From: Ramlibacter sp. Leaf400 | Lineage (GTDB): Bacteria > Pseudomonadota > Gammaproteobacteria > Burkholderiales > Burkholderiaceae_C | Length of the DNA stretch: 64,000 nt | Reading direction: 5' to 3' | Assembly (NCBI RefSeq): GCF_001424545.1 | Contig: NZ_LMQL01000012.1 | Coordinates: forward strand, 1 to 64,000 | Shown: positions 17,932-26,828 of the stretch, one piece after another | Layout of the letters: each line of letters begins with the position of its first letter | Numbering within the stretch: position 1 is the stretch's first letter | Program-made: the position numbers and the translations under genes | The notes under the pieces: model-generated | The model's database searches: none | Seen by the model: only the letters and a program-made list of their open reading frames with translations | What the model was told of the DNA's origin: nothing

Positions 17932-18669
17932 GTGCTGGCGTTCCTTCGCTCCACCGTCCACGCGCTGTGGATGCTGGTGACCGTGATGCCCTGGGCGATC
18001 GTCATGCTGGTCGCCTCGATTTGGCGCCGCGGCATCCCGATGTACTGGATGGCCGTGACCTGGCTGAGCTGGGCCGTGCACGGCGCGCGGGTGATCTGCG
18101 GCGTCAAGTGGCGCGTCATCGGCAGGGAGAACCTGCCCGTGGGCACCACCGCGCCGGCCGTCCTGCTGGTCAAGCACCAGTCGACCATGGAGACCTTCCT
18201 GATGCCGGTGCTGATGCCGCATCCGCTGGCCTACGTGTTCAAGCGCGAGCTGCTGCACGTGCCGTTCTTCGGCTGGGCGATGGCGCGCCTGGACATGATC
18301 CACATCGACCGCAGCCAGCGCGCCCAGGCCTTCAACAAGGTGGTCGAACAGGGCAAGCGCCTGCTGGCGCAGGGCATCTGGATCATCATGTTCCCCGAGG
18401 GCACCCGCATCCCGCGCGGGCAGAAGGGCACCTACAAGTCGGGCGGCACGCGCCTGGCGGTGGAGACCGGTGCGCCGGTGATCCCGGTGGCGGTCACGTC
18501 CGCCAAGTGCTGGCCGCGCAAGTCCTTCCTCAAGCACCCCGGCGTGGTCGACGTCTCCATCGGCAAGCCGATCCCGAGCCAGGGCCGCCAGCCCGAGGAG
18601 CTGATGCGCGAGGTCGAGGCCTGGATCGAGGCCGAGATGCGCCGCCTGGATCCCGAGGCGTACGAGTAA
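17932..18669 (+). CDS. plsC: 1-acyl-sn-glycerol-3-phosphate acyltransferase
   Basis: 245 aa, membrane-bound, acylating lysophosphatidic acid to phosphatidic acid. Hydrophobic N-terminal segments (residues 3-30 and 35-55) precede the acyltransferase motifs: KHQSTMETF, where the usual HX4D reads HX4E, and FPEGTRIPRGQ (motif III), plus VIPVAV (motif IV). The HX4E variant looks regular for this subfamily rather than a lesion. The start is GTG at 17932, directly after the gmhB stop with no gap. Confidence 0.9.
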   Translation: MLAFLRSTVHALWMLVTVMPWAIVMLVASIWRRGIPMYWMAVTWLSWAVHGARVICGVKWRVIGRENLPVGTTAPAVLLVKHQSTMETFLMPVLMPHPLAYVFKRELLHVPFFGWAMARLDMIHIDRSQRAQAFNKVVEQGKRLLAQGIWIIMFPEGTRIPRGQKGTYKSGGTRLAVETGAPVIPVAVTSAKCWPRKSFLKHPGVVDVSIGKPIPSQGRQPEELMREVEAWIEAEMRRLDPEAYE

Positions 18670-18721
18670 CAGTCGGTCGCCGGGGGCGGCGACGGGCCCG
18701 GCGCTGCCTATACTCGCGGCC

Positions 18722-19636
18722 GTGCTGAAGCTCATCCAGCTCACGCTCGATCTTTTCGATCCTGCGCCCCCGCGACCCGCGGCTCCCGCCCCCTCCGCTG
18801 CCCCACCGGCCCCGCTGCCGAGTGAGCCGCTGCACGTGGACGCGCCCGCGGAGCCGCTGGATGCGGTGCTGGCGCCCGCCACCTTCCACCATCCGCGCGC
18901 CAACCGGCAGGCCACCCTGGGCCACACCTTCGTGGCCTTCGAGCTGCGCCGCGGCAAGCGCCGCAACATCGGTTTCGTGGTCGGGCCCGAGGGCCTGACG
19001 GTCAGCGCGCCGCGCTGGGTCCCGATGCACGAAGTGGACGCCGCCGTCCAGAGCAAGTCGTCCTGGATCCTGTCCAAGCTGGAGTCGGCCCGGCAGCGCC
19101 AGGACCGCATCGAGTCGGCCCGCATCCAGTGGCGCGAAGGCGCGGCCTTCCCTTTCCTGGGCGAGCAGGTGATCCTGGTGCTGGACCCGCGCCGGGGCGG
19201 TACCGCCGAACTGAACACCGCCGGCGAGGCCCTGCCGGGCGTGCCCCGCCTCACATTGCACGTCGGCCTGCCGCAGACCGCGACCGCCGAGCAGATCCGC
19301 GACACGGTCCAGGCCTGGCTGATGCGCCAGGCCAAGCGCCTGTTCACCGAGCGCCTGGACCACTTCGCGCCCCAGCTGTCCGTGCAGTGGCGCAAGCTGG
19401 TCCTGAGCAACGCCGGCACGCGCTGGGGCACGGCGCATTCGGACGGGACCATCCGCCTGAACTGGCGCCTGATCCACTTCCGCCTGCCGGTGATCGACTA
19501 CGTGGTGGCGCACGAGCTGTCGCACCTGCGGGTGATGGACCACAGCCCGCGCTTCTGGGAGACGGTGGCCACCGTGGTTCCCGACTACCCGCAGCTGCGC
19601 GGCGCGCTGCGCGACGAGGCGCTGCCGCCCTGGTGA
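18722..19636 (+). CDS. YgjP/SprT-like metallopeptidase (DUF45)
   Basis: 304 aa. After a Pro-Ala-rich N-terminal stretch (about 14-50), the DUF45 domain contains the zinc motif VVAHELSHLRVMDHSPRFW, i.e. HExxH plus a third His, with the family's SNAGTRWGTAHSDGTIRLNW just before it. These proteins are predicted zinc peptidases, some called M48-like. The start is GTG at 18722. It sits 52 bp after plsC and probably belongs to the same transcription unit. Its physiological substrate is unknown. Confidence 0.88.
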   Translation: MLKLIQLTLDLFDPAPPRPAAPAPSAAPPAPLPSEPLHVDAPAEPLDAVLAPATFHHPRANRQATLGHTFVAFELRRGKRRNIGFVVGPEGLTVSAPRWVPMHEVDAAVQSKSSWILSKLESARQRQDRIESARIQWREGAAFPFLGEQVILVLDPRRGGTAELNTAGEALPGVPRLTLHVGLPQTATAEQIRDTVQAWLMRQAKRLFTERLDHFAPQLSVQWRKLVLSNAGTRWGTAHSDGTIRLNWRLIHFRLPVIDYVVAHELSHLRVMDHSPRFWETVATVVPDYPQLRGALRDEALPPW

Positions 19637-19656
19637 GCCCACCCCCACGGGGTGAA

Positions 19657-19685
19657 TTGACGTTGACGTAAACGTCAGATGTAAT
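19657..19685 (+). promoter_or_regulatory. liuR-like gene promoter overlapping a MerR-type palindrome
   Basis: TTGACG (19657-19662) and TGTAAT (19680-19685) are separated by 17 bp and each match the -35 and -10 consensus at five of six positions. The spacer holds an imperfect inverted repeat TGACGTTG-ACGTAAACGTCA. The same TGACGT/ACGTCA half-sites make the perfect palindrome at 20155-20178. An operator for the adjacent MerR-type regulator, permitting autoregulation, is the likely reading. Confidence 0.6.
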
Positions 19686-19741
19686 CCTCGCATCGCAGGC
19701 AAGGCCGCGCGGCCGTCCGGCCGCAGCCGCAACCCAACCGA

Positions 19742-20155
19742 ATGCCCACCACCTACACGATCAGCGACCTGGCGAAGGAGTTCGACCTCACGACGCGCGC
19801 GATGCGCTTCTACGAGGACATGGGCCTGCTGCAGCCCGAGCGCTCCGGCCCCGGCGGGCGCAACCGCATCTACAGCTCGCGCGACCGCACCCGGCTCAAG
19901 CTCACGCTGCGGGCCAAGCGCCTGGGCCTGTCGCTGTCCGAGGCCCGCGAAATCATCGACATGTACGACAGCCCGCGGGACACCGGGCCGCAGCTGAGGA
20001 AGTTCCTGGCCATCCTGGCGCAGCACCGCCGTCAGCTGGAAGACCAGATGGCCGACCTGCAGGCCAACCTCGACGAGGTGAAAGTGCACGAGCGGGAGGC
20101 CCGGGCGCTGCTGGCGCGGCTGGAGAAGGAGCCCGGCCGCGCGCGGCAGGCATAA
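19742..20155 (+). CDS. liuR: MerR-family regulator, LiuR-like (leucine/isovalerate catabolism)
   Basis: 137 aa with the MerR winged helix at the N-terminus (YTISDLAKEFDLTTRAMRFY, EDMGLLQPERSGPGGRNRIY) and a coiled-coil dimerisation helix (about 90-130); no metal-binding cysteines. Its position directly upstream of a thioesterase and isovaleryl-CoA dehydrogenase, and the shared palindromes at 19657 and 20155, match the LiuR regulator of branched-chain amino-acid degradation described in proteobacteria. The inducing ligand would be an acyl-CoA or related intermediate; not visible from sequence. Confidence 0.82.
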   Translation: MPTTYTISDLAKEFDLTTRAMRFYEDMGLLQPERSGPGGRNRIYSSRDRTRLKLTLRAKRLGLSLSEAREIIDMYDSPRDTGPQLRKFLAILAQHRRQLEDQMADLQANLDEVKVHEREARALLARLEKEPGRARQA

Positions 20156-20178
20156 TTGACGTTTACGTAAACGTCAAT
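20155..20178. promoter_or_regulatory. 24-bp perfect palindrome, putative LiuR operator/promoter
   Basis: A perfect palindrome of 24 bp, half-site ATTGACGTTTAC, centred between 20166 and 20167. It begins at the last base of the liuR stop codon and ends 21 bp before the PaaI-thioesterase ATG at 20200. TTGACG (20156-20161) could serve as -35 with TTCAAT (20180-20185) as -10 at 18-bp spacing, giving a very short leader. The same half-sites recur at 19657-19678, upstream of liuR. Confidence 0.7.
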
Positions 20179-20199
20179 CTTCAATCCAGCGGAATCGCC

Positions 20200-20664
20200 A
20201 TGCCCGACGCCCCCGCCTTCCAGCCCGCCGACGACGGATTCGAAGCGCGCGTGCGCGCCAGCTTCGCGCGCCAGACCGCCATGGCCACCCTCGGCGCCAC
20301 CCTGGTGCGCGCCGTGCCCGGCGAGGTCGAGATCCAGCTGCCCTGGGCGGCCCACCTGACCCAGCAGCACGGCTTCCTGCACGGCGGCATCGTCGGCGCG
20401 GCGCTCGACTCGGCCTGCGGATACGCGGGTTCCACGCTGATGCCGGCCGACGTCGGCGTCCTGAGCATCGAATTCAAGATCAACTTCGTCGCCCCCGCGC
20501 GCGGGCAGAAGTTCCGCATGGTCGGCACGGTGGTCAAGCCGGGCCGCACCATCACGGTCGTGGAGGGGCGGGCCTTCGCGATCGAGGACGGCCGCGAGAA
20601 GCTCGTGGCCACCATGAGCACCACGCTGATGGCCGTCGCCGGACGCGACGACGTCAAGCACTAG
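20200..20664 (+). CDS. PaaI-family hotdog thioesterase
   Basis: 154 aa hotdog-fold protein with the PaaI-type motif [20 protein letters not shown] (about residues 55-74; HGG followed by Asp as active-site elements). It would hydrolyse a short or medium acyl-CoA. It is the first gene after the 24-bp palindrome and is followed 20 bp later by isovaleryl-CoA dehydrogenase, so its role is probably CoA recycling or detoxification in leucine catabolism; the substrate is inferred from context only. Confidence 0.85.
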   Translation: MPDAPAFQPADDGFEARVRASFARQTAMATLGATLVRAVPGEVEIQLPWAAHLTQQHGFLHGGIVGAALDSACGYAGSTLMPADVGVLSIEFKINFVAPARGQKFRMVGTVVKPGRTITVVEGRAFAIEDGREKLVATMSTTLMAVAGRDDVKH

Positions 20665-20684
20665 ACCGAGACAAGGAGCATCCC

Positions 20685-21860
20685 ATGAACCTGGGCCTGA
20701 ATTTCCAGCTGGGCGAAGACATCGACGCGCTGCGCGAGGCCGTGCGGTCGTTCGCCGAGAGCGAGATCGCGCCGCGCGCGGCCGAGATCGACCGCAGCGA
20801 CCAGTTCCCCGCGGACCTCTGGCGCAAGTTCGGCGAGCTGGGCGTGCTCGGCATCACCGTGCCCGAGGAATACGGCGGCGCCAACATGGGCTACCTGGCC
20901 CACATGGTGGCGATGGAGGAGATCTCGCGCGCCTCGGCCTCGGTGGGCCTGTCGTACGGCGCGCACAGCAACCTGTGCGTCAACCAGATCAAGCGCAACG
21001 GCAACGAGGCGCAAAAGCGCAAGTACCTGCCCAAGCTGATCTCCGGCGAGCACGTGGGCGCGCTGGCGATGAGCGAGTCCGGCGCCGGCAGCGACGTGAT
21101 CTCCATGAAGCTCAAGGCCGAGGACAAGGGCGGCTACTACCTGCTCAACGGCACCAAGTTCTGGATCACCAACGGCCCCGACGCCGACACGCTGGTGGTC
21201 TACGCCAAGTCCGAGCCCGAGCTGGGCGCGCGCGGCGTTACCGCCTTCCTGGTCGAAAAGGGCATGAAGGGCTTCTCCATCGCGCAGAAGCTCGACAAGC
21301 TGGGCATGCGTGGCAGCCACACCGGCGAGCTGGTGTTCCAGAACGTCGAGGTGCCGGCCGAGAACGTGCTGGGCACGGTCAATGGCGGCGCCAAGGTGCT
21401 GATGTCCGGCCTGGACTACGAGCGCGCGGTGCTCGCCGCCGGTCCCATCGGCATCATGCAGGCGGTGCTGGACAACGTCGTGCCCTACACCCACGACCGC
21501 AAGCAGTTCGGCCAGAGCATCGGCGAGTTCCAGCTCATCCAGGGCAAGGTCGCCGACATGTACACGGTGCTGCAGGCCGGCCGCGCCTTCTGCTACACGG
21601 TGGGCAAGAACCTGGACATGCTGGGCAGCGACCACGTGCGCCAGGTGCGCAAGGACTGCGCCTCCGTCATCCTCTGGTGCGCCGAGAAGGCCACCTGGAT
21701 GGCCGGCGAGGGCATCCAGGTCTTCGGCGGCAACGGCTACATCAACGAGTACCCGCTGGGGCGCCTGTGGCGCGACGCCAAGCTCTACGAGATCGGCGCC
21801 GGCACCAGCGAGATCCGGCGGATGCTGATCGGGCGGGAGCTGTTCGCGGAGACGATGTAG
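20685..21860 (+). CDS. liuA: Isovaleryl-CoA dehydrogenase
   Basis: Oxidises isovaleryl-CoA to 3-methylcrotonyl-CoA, transferring electrons to ETF, in leucine degradation. 391 aa, the normal length. Acyl-CoA dehydrogenase signatures are seen: [20 protein letters not shown], the FAD/substrate region [18 protein letters not shown], and C-terminal [21 protein letters not shown] and [17 protein letters not shown]. The wording of these motifs and the LiuR context point to Ivd. The start is ATG 20685 with GGAG 8 bp upstream. liuB, C, D and E are not in this window. Confidence 0.9.
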   Translation: MNLGLNFQLGEDIDALREAVRSFAESEIAPRAAEIDRSDQFPADLWRKFGELGVLGITVPEEYGGANMGYLAHMVAMEEISRASASVGLSYGAHSNLCVNQIKRNGNEAQKRKYLPKLISGEHVGALAMSESGAGSDVISMKLKAEDKGGYYLLNGTKFWITNGPDADTLVVYAKSEPELGARGVTAFLVEKGMKGFSIAQKLDKLGMRGSHTGELVFQNVEVPAENVLGTVNGGAKVLMSGLDYERAVLAAGPIGIMQAVLDNVVPYTHDRKQFGQSIGEFQLIQGKVADMYTVLQAGRAFCYTVGKNLDMLGSDHVRQVRKDCASVILWCAEKATWMAGEGIQVFGGNGYINEYPLGRLWRDAKLYEIGAGTSEIRRMLIGRELFAETM

Positions 21861-21883
21861 TTGCTCGCGCGCAGCGCGAGCAA
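21861..21883 (+). terminator. Hairpin directly after the liuA stop codon
   Basis: TTGCTCGCGC (21861-21870), GCA loop, GCGCGAGCAA (21874-21883): a perfect 10-bp stem starting at the first base after the stop codon. There is no following T-run, but the position makes a terminator or 3'-end stabiliser likely. Confidence 0.55.
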
Positions 21884-21884
21884 C

Positions 21885-21968
21885 AGGGGCTAGGGGCTGG
21901 GGGCTAGGGACTAGGGAGTACCCCGGTACGCAGAACCCCTAGCCCCCAGTCCCTAGCCCCTAGTCCCT
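21885..21968. repeat. Inverted array of GGGGCTA/GGGACTA heptads
   Basis: The left arm (21885-21917) is a run of degenerate AGGGGCT/AGGGACT units, the centre is a GTACC-CC-GGTAC palindrome (21918-21929), and the right arm (21936-21968) is the same type of unit on the opposite strand (CCCCTAGCC, CAGTCCCTAG). It occupies nearly the whole gap between liuA and the carbonic anhydrase gene. It can fold into a long imperfect hairpin. Confidence 0.8.
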
Positions 21969-21982
21969 CGACAATAAAGCCC

Positions 21983-22636
21983 ATGCCCGACATCCAAGAC
22001 CTCTTCACCCACAACCGGGCCTGGGCCGCGCAGATGGAGCGCGAGCGCCCCGGCTTCTTCACCAGCCTGGTCAAGCAGCAGCGGCCCAAGTTCATGTGGA
22101 TCGGCTGCAGCGACAGCCGGGTGCCGGCCAACCAGATCACCGGCCTGGAGCCGGGCGAGGTGTTCGTGCACCGCAACGTGGCCAACGTGGTGGTGCACTC
22201 CGACCTCAATGCGCTGTCGGCCATCCAGTTCGCGGTGGAGATGCTCAAGGTCGAACACATCATGGTGGTCGGCCACTACGGCTGCGGAGGCGTGCTCGCC
22301 GCGTTGAACAACACGCGCGTGGGCCTGGCCGACAACTGGATCCGCCACATCCAGGACGTGCGCGACCGGCACCGCGGCATCCTGGACAACATCTCGCCCG
22401 AGAACCGCGGCGATGCCCTGGTGGACCTGAACGTCATCGAGCAGGTGGTCAACGTCTGCGTCAGCACCGTGATGACCGACGCCTGGGCCAAGGGTCAGAA
22501 GGTGACGATCCATGGCTGGGCGTTCGGCGTGCACGACGGCCTGCTGCAGGACCTGCACATGAACGTCACCAGCGTCGATTCGATCGAACCGCTCTACCGT
22601 GCTGCGGTGCAAGGTGTCATAGAGGCGCGCCGCTAG
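21983..22636 (+). CDS. can: Beta-class carbonic anhydrase
   Basis: 217 aa. Zinc ligands are visible as Cys42 in IGCSDSRVP, His98 and Cys101 in VVGHYGCGG, with the Asp44-Arg46 dyad. It interconverts CO2 and bicarbonate. Placed between isovaleryl-CoA dehydrogenase and aceK, it may supply bicarbonate for acyl-CoA carboxylases such as methylcrotonyl-CoA carboxylase, which is an inference. It is followed by aceK only 3 bp later. Confidence 0.94.
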   Translation: MPDIQDLFTHNRAWAAQMERERPGFFTSLVKQQRPKFMWIGCSDSRVPANQITGLEPGEVFVHRNVANVVVHSDLNALSAIQFAVEMLKVEHIMVVGHYGCGGVLAALNNTRVGLADNWIRHIQDVRDRHRGILDNISPENRGDALVDLNVIEQVVNVCVSTVMTDAWAKGQKVTIHGWAFGVHDGLLQDLHMNVTSVDSIEPLYRAAVQGVIEARR

Positions 22637-22639
22637 GCC

Positions 22640-24436
22640 ATGTTCCCGCAACGCCTCGACTCTTCCCTGGCCTACGACATCGCCAAGGCGATGCTCGACG
22701 GCTTCAACCGGCACTACCGGTTGTTCCGGCTGGAGTCGCAGCGCGCCAAGCACCGCTTCGAGATGGCCGACTGGCACGGCCAGCAGCGCGCCCAGCGCGA
22801 GCGCATCGAGTTCTACGACCTGCGCGTCAAGGAAGCGGTGGTGCGGCTGGAGAAGGAATACAAGGCCGGCGAGCAGTCGATGGAGGTGTGGCACCAGGTC
22901 AAGCTGCACTACATCGGCCTGCTGATCGAGCACCACCAGCCGGAGCTGGCGGAGACCTTCTTCAACTCGGTCACCACCAAGATCCTGCACCGCACCTACT
23001 TCCACAACGACTTCATCTTCGTGCGGCCGGCGGTCAGCACCGAGTACATCGAGAACGACGAGCCCGCCGCCGCACCCACCTACCGCGCGTACTACCCCAC
23101 GCGCGAGACCCTGCACGAGAACATCGTGCGCATCGTCACCAACTTCCGGCTGCAGCGCCCCTTCGAGAACCTGGCCCGCGACGCCAGCCACGTGCTGGCC
23201 GCCATGGGCGCGCGGCTGGCGCAGGTGAAGCTGCGCGCCAACTTCCAGATCCAGGTGCTGTCGTCCCTGTTCTTCCGCAACAAGGGCGCGTACGTGGTGG
23301 GCAAGCTGATCAACGGCTTCAACGAGGTGCCCTTCGCGCTGCCCATCCTGCACAACGAAGAGGGCGAGCTGGTCATCGACGCCTGCCTGTTCGGCGAGGA
23401 CGACCTGCAGATGCTGTTCTCCTTCGCCCGCGCCTACTTCATGGTGGACATGGAGATCCCCGCGGCCTACGTGCAGTTCCTGCGCTCGCTGATGCCGCGC
23501 AAGCCGCGCGCCGAGATCTACAACGCGCTGGGGCTGGCCAAGCAGGGAAAGACGCTGTTCTACCGGGACTTCCTCTACCACCTGAAGCACTCGAGCGACC
23601 GCTTCCGCATCGCGCCCGGCATCAAGGGCATGGTGATGCTGGTGTTCGACCTGCCGTCCTTTCCCTACGTCTTCAAGGTCATCAAGGACTACTACCCGCC
23701 GCAGAAGGACACCACGCGCGAGCAGATCAAGGGCAAGTACCTGCTGGTCAAGCAGCACGACCGCGTCGGGCGCATGGCCGACACGCTGGAGTACAGCGAG
23801 GTGGCCTTCTCGCGCGAGCGCTTCGAGGAGGACCTTCTGGACGAGATCCGCAAGTTCGCGCCCAGCCAGCTGGAGATCAGCGACCGCGACGGCGACGGCC
23901 ACGAGGAGGTGATCATCAAGCACCTCTACATCGAGCGCCGCATGATCCCGCTGAACATCTACCTGCAGGAGGCTTTCGACGCCGGCGCCGCCGACCAGGT
24001 GGAGCGCGCCGTGGTCGAGTACGGCAACGCCATCAAGGACCTGGTGGCCGCCAACATCTTCCCGGGCGACATGCTGTGGAAGAACTTCGGCGTCACGCGC
24101 AACGGCAAGGTCGTCTTCTACGACTACGACGAGATCGAATACCTCACCGAGTGCAACTTCCGCAAGGTGCCCACCGCGCGCAACGAGGAGGAGGAGATGT
24201 CCGGCGAGGTCTGGTATTCGGTCGGGCCCAAGGACGTCTTCCCCGAGACGTTCGGCCCGTTCCTCCTGGGCAACCCGTCGGTGCGCGACGTGTTCCTGGC
24301 CCACCACGGCGACCTGCTGGACGCGGAGTTCTGGCAGAGCCACAAGGCCCGCATCCAGGCCGGCCACGTGCACGACGTCTTCCCCTACGAGCACGACAAG
24401 CGCTTCGAGCACGCGGCGGCAGGAGCCCATGCATGA
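22640..24436 (+). CDS. aceK: Isocitrate dehydrogenase kinase/phosphatase
   Basis: 598 aa. AceK switches isocitrate dehydrogenase between active and phosphorylated states, sending isocitrate into the glyoxylate bypass during growth on acetate or fatty acids. The length and the AceK-specific sequence are intact from the N-terminal regulatory region to the kinase segment around [19 protein letters not shown] and [20 protein letters not shown]. In enteric bacteria aceK lies in aceBAK; here aceA and aceB are not nearby, and the gene sits instead with carbonic anhydrase and thiolase. Confidence 0.95.
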   Translation: MFPQRLDSSLAYDIAKAMLDGFNRHYRLFRLESQRAKHRFEMADWHGQQRAQRERIEFYDLRVKEAVVRLEKEYKAGEQSMEVWHQVKLHYIGLLIEHHQPELAETFFNSVTTKILHRTYFHNDFIFVRPAVSTEYIENDEPAAAPTYRAYYPTRETLHENIVRIVTNFRLQRPFENLARDASHVLAAMGARLAQVKLRANFQIQVLSSLFFRNKGAYVVGKLINGFNEVPFALPILHNEEGELVIDACLFGEDDLQMLFSFARAYFMVDMEIPAAYVQFLRSLMPRKPRAEIYNALGLAKQGKTLFYRDFLYHLKHSSDRFRIAPGIKGMVMLVFDLPSFPYVFKVIKDYYPPQKDTTREQIKGKYLLVKQHDRVGRMADTLEYSEVAFSRERFEEDLLDEIRKFAPSQLEISDRDGDGHEEVIIKHLYIERRMIPLNIYLQEAFDAGAADQVERAVVEYGNAIKDLVAANIFPGDMLWKNFGVTRNGKVVFYDYDEIEYLTECNFRKVPTARNEEEEMSGEVWYSVGPKDVFPETFGPFLLGNPSVRDVFLAHHGDLLDAEFWQSHKARIQAGHVHDVFPYEHDKRFEHAAAGAHA

Positions 24437-24918
24437 GCGCAGAGGCCTGGGAACTCGCCAGCTACGTGGTGACGGTGCTGGGCCTTCCGACGGCGCTCGC
24501 CATCTTCATCTGGGAGCAGCGCAAGGAGCGCGACAACGAGGAGGAGGAGCAGTACCAGCTGCTCTCGGACGCCTACATCGACTTCCTCAAGATCGTGCTG
24601 CTCCACCCCGACCTGCAGCTGCGCACCAACGAGCCGTTGGACAACCCCACGGCCGAGCAGCGCGAGCGCATGCTGGTCATCTTCGATATGCTGATGTCGC
24701 TGTTCGAGCGCGCCTTCCTGGTCGCGTACAAGGACGACATGGGCGACGTGGACCGCCGCCGCTGGAACAGCTGGGACGACTACATGCGCGAATGGTGCCG
24801 GCGCGAAGATTTCCGCAACCTGCTGCCGCAACTGCTGCGGGGCGAGGACCCTGAGTTCCAGGAGTACCTGCGCCGCATCGCCGAGGAGGAGCGCGGCGCG
24901 CTCCTCTCCACCTATTGA
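24433..24918 (+). CDS. Small membrane-anchored hypothetical protein overlapping aceK
   Basis: 161 aa. One N-terminal membrane segment (about residues 8-26, [19 protein letters not shown]) is followed by a charged, helical cytoplasmic region beginning [13 protein letters not shown], with aromatic-rich helices ([25 protein letters not shown]). The ATG overlaps the aceK stop (ATGA at 24433-24436), so translation is coupled. I do not recognise the family. The coupling suggests a role connected with AceK or with the membrane, but no function can be assigned. Confidence 0.78.
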   Translation: MSAEAWELASYVVTVLGLPTALAIFIWEQRKERDNEEEEQYQLLSDAYIDFLKIVLLHPDLQLRTNEPLDNPTAEQRERMLVIFDMLMSLFERAFLVAYKDDMGDVDRRRWNSWDDYMREWCRREDFRNLLPQLLRGEDPEFQEYLRRIAEEERGALLSTY

Positions 24919-24936
24919 CCATCACAGGAGTGAAAA

Positions 24937-26118
24937 ATGGCTGAATCCGTCGTCATCGTCAGTGCCGCCCGGACCCCGATGGGGTCGTTCCAGGGCGACT
25001 TCTCCACGCTGTCCGCCCACGACCTGGGCGGCGCGGCCATCCGCGCCGCGGTCGAGCGCGCCGGCATCCCGGGCGACGCCGTCGGCGAAGTGCTGTTCGG
25101 CAACTGCCTGATGGCCGGCCAGGGCCAGGCGCCCGCGCGCCAGGCCGCCTTCAAGGGCGGGCTGCCCAAGAGCGCCGGCGCCGTCACGCTGTCCAAGATG
25201 TGCGGCTCCGGCATGAAGGCCGCGATGTTCGCCCACGACATGCTGCTGGCCGGCAGCCACGAGGTGATGATCGCCGGCGGCATGGAGAGCATGACCAACG
25301 CGCCCTACCTGCTGCTCAAGGGCCGCGGCGGCTACCGCATGGGCCACGACAAGGTCTACGACCACATGATGCTGGACGGCCTGGAAGACGCCTACGAGGC
25401 GGGCCGCTCCATGGGCACCTTCGGCGAGGACTGCGCGGCCAAGTACAAGTTCACGCGCGAGGCGCAGGATGCCTTCGCCATCGCCTCCGTCACCCGCGCG
25501 CAGAAAGCCACCGAGTCCGGCGCCTTCGCCACCGAGATCACGCCGGTCACGGTGAAGACCCGCTCCGGCGAGACGGTGGTCGCCAAGGACGAGGGCCCGG
25601 GCAAGGTCAAGCTGGACAAGGTCGCCACGCTCAAGCCCGCTTTCAAGAAGGACGGCACCATCACCGCCGCTTCGTCCTCCAGCATCAACGACGGCGCCGC
25701 GGCGCTGGTGATGATGACCGAGAGCACGGCCAAGCGCCTGGGCTGCAAGCCGATCGCTCGCATCGCCGGCCACGCCATGCACGCGCAGGAACCCAACTGG
25801 TTCACCACCGCGCCGGTGGGCGCCACGCAGAAGCTGCTGGCCAGGACGGGATGGAAGGTGGCCGACGTCGACCTGTGGGAAGTGAACGAGGCCTTCGCCG
25901 TGGTGCCGATGGCGCTGATGGAGGAACTCAAGGTCTCGCACGACATCGTCAACGTCAACGGCGGCGCGTGCGCGCTGGGCCACCCGATCGGCGCTTCCGG
26001 CGCCCGCATCATGGTCACGCTGATCCACGCGCTCAAGGCCCGCGGCGGCAAGCGCGGCATCGCCACGCTGTGCATCGGCGGCGGCGAGGGCACCGCGCTG
26101 GCGCTGGAACTGCTCTGA
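24937..26118 (+). CDS. Acetyl-CoA C-acetyltransferase (thiolase)
   Basis: 393 aa. The acyl-accepting Cys89 is in LSKMCGSGMK, and the C-terminal NVNGGACALGHPIGASGAR and CIGGGEG supply the His and second Cys of the thiolase active site. It condenses or cleaves acetoacetyl-CoA and acetyl-CoA; degradative use is likely beside leucine-degradation genes, since that route ends in acetoacetate and acetyl-CoA. GGAGTGA precedes the ATG. It may be cotranscribed with the SDR gene 4 bp downstream. Confidence 0.92.
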   Translation: MAESVVIVSAARTPMGSFQGDFSTLSAHDLGGAAIRAAVERAGIPGDAVGEVLFGNCLMAGQGQAPARQAAFKGGLPKSAGAVTLSKMCGSGMKAAMFAHDMLLAGSHEVMIAGGMESMTNAPYLLLKGRGGYRMGHDKVYDHMMLDGLEDAYEAGRSMGTFGEDCAAKYKFTREAQDAFAIASVTRAQKATESGAFATEITPVTVKTRSGETVVAKDEGPGKVKLDKVATLKPAFKKDGTITAASSSSINDGAAALVMMTESTAKRLGCKPIARIAGHAMHAQEPNWFTTAPVGATQKLLARTGWKVADVDLWEVNEAFAVVPMALMEELKVSHDIVNVNGGACALGHPIGASGARIMVTLIHALKARGGKRGIATLCIGGGEGTALALELL

Positions 26119-26122
26119 CGCC

Positions 26123-26788
26123 GTGAACGTCCTGGTCCTCGGCGCATCGCGCGGCATCGGGCTGGAGTTCGCCCGCCAGTACCGCGCGGCCGGGGACAAC
26201 GTCGTCGCCACCGCGCGCGACGCGGCGGGCCTGCAAAAGCTGAAGGACCTGGGCGCCCGGCCGTTGCAGCTGGACGTGGCCGATCCCGCCAGCGTCGGCG
26301 GCCTGGCCGGCGCGCTGCGCGGCGAGAAGTTCGACGTCGCGCTCTACGTGGCCGGCGTCTACAGCACCGCGGGCGCGACCACGCCGCCCACGCAGCAGGA
26401 CTTCGACCTCGTCATGCGCACCAACGTGCTGGGCGCGATGCAGGCCATCCCCCTGGTCGGTCCGCTGGTGGAAGCCGCGGGCGGGCGCTTCGTCTTCATC
26501 ACCAGTGGCATGGGCCACATCAGCGGCACCCACTCCAGCTTCGGCTGGCTGTACCGCGCGAGCAAGGCGGCGCTCAACATGGCGGTGCGCGCCGCCAGCC
26601 ACGACCATCCCCGGGCCGTTCTCGTTGCGATGAGTCCCGGCTGGGTGCAGACCGACATGGGCGGCCCCGGCGCGCCGCTCACGGCCGCCCAGAGCGTCGC
26701 GTCGATGCGCAGGGCGATCGCCGGCCTGGCCCCCGGCCAGAGCGGAAGCTTCCTCGACCACGACGGCACGCCGTTCGAAGGCTGGTAG
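26123..26788 (+). CDS. Short-chain dehydrogenase/reductase (SDR)
   Basis: 221 aa. The nucleotide-binding motif GASRGIG is at residues 7-13, NxxG-like and Ser (FITSGMGH) precede the catalytic YRASK motif (Tyr-x3-Lys). The N-terminus starts from GTG at 26123, four bases after the thiolase stop. It resembles CsgA/sniffer-like SDRs of unknown substrate. Translation continuity suggests the same operon as the thiolase. Confidence 0.88.
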   Translation: MNVLVLGASRGIGLEFARQYRAAGDNVVATARDAAGLQKLKDLGARPLQLDVADPASVGGLAGALRGEKFDVALYVAGVYSTAGATTPPTQQDFDLVMRTNVLGAMQAIPLVGPLVEAAGGRFVFITSGMGHISGTHSSFGWLYRASKAALNMAVRAASHDHPRAVLVAMSPGWVQTDMGGPGAPLTAAQSVASMRRAIAGLAPGQSGSFLDHDGTPFEGW

Positions 26789-26828
26789 CGCGCCAGCCCC
26801 TTTCCCCGCAACAAGAAAGAACAAGACC

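Noticed and set aside
18116-18240. HX4E instead of HX4D in PlsC as an inactivating change
   Set aside because: Glu in this position with KHQS context appears to be a usual variant of this acyltransferase subgroup; all other motifs are intact.
21953-24430. An 825-codon open frame on the minus strand opposite can and aceK
   Set aside because: Antisense to two firmly identified genes; its sequence is a composition artefact.
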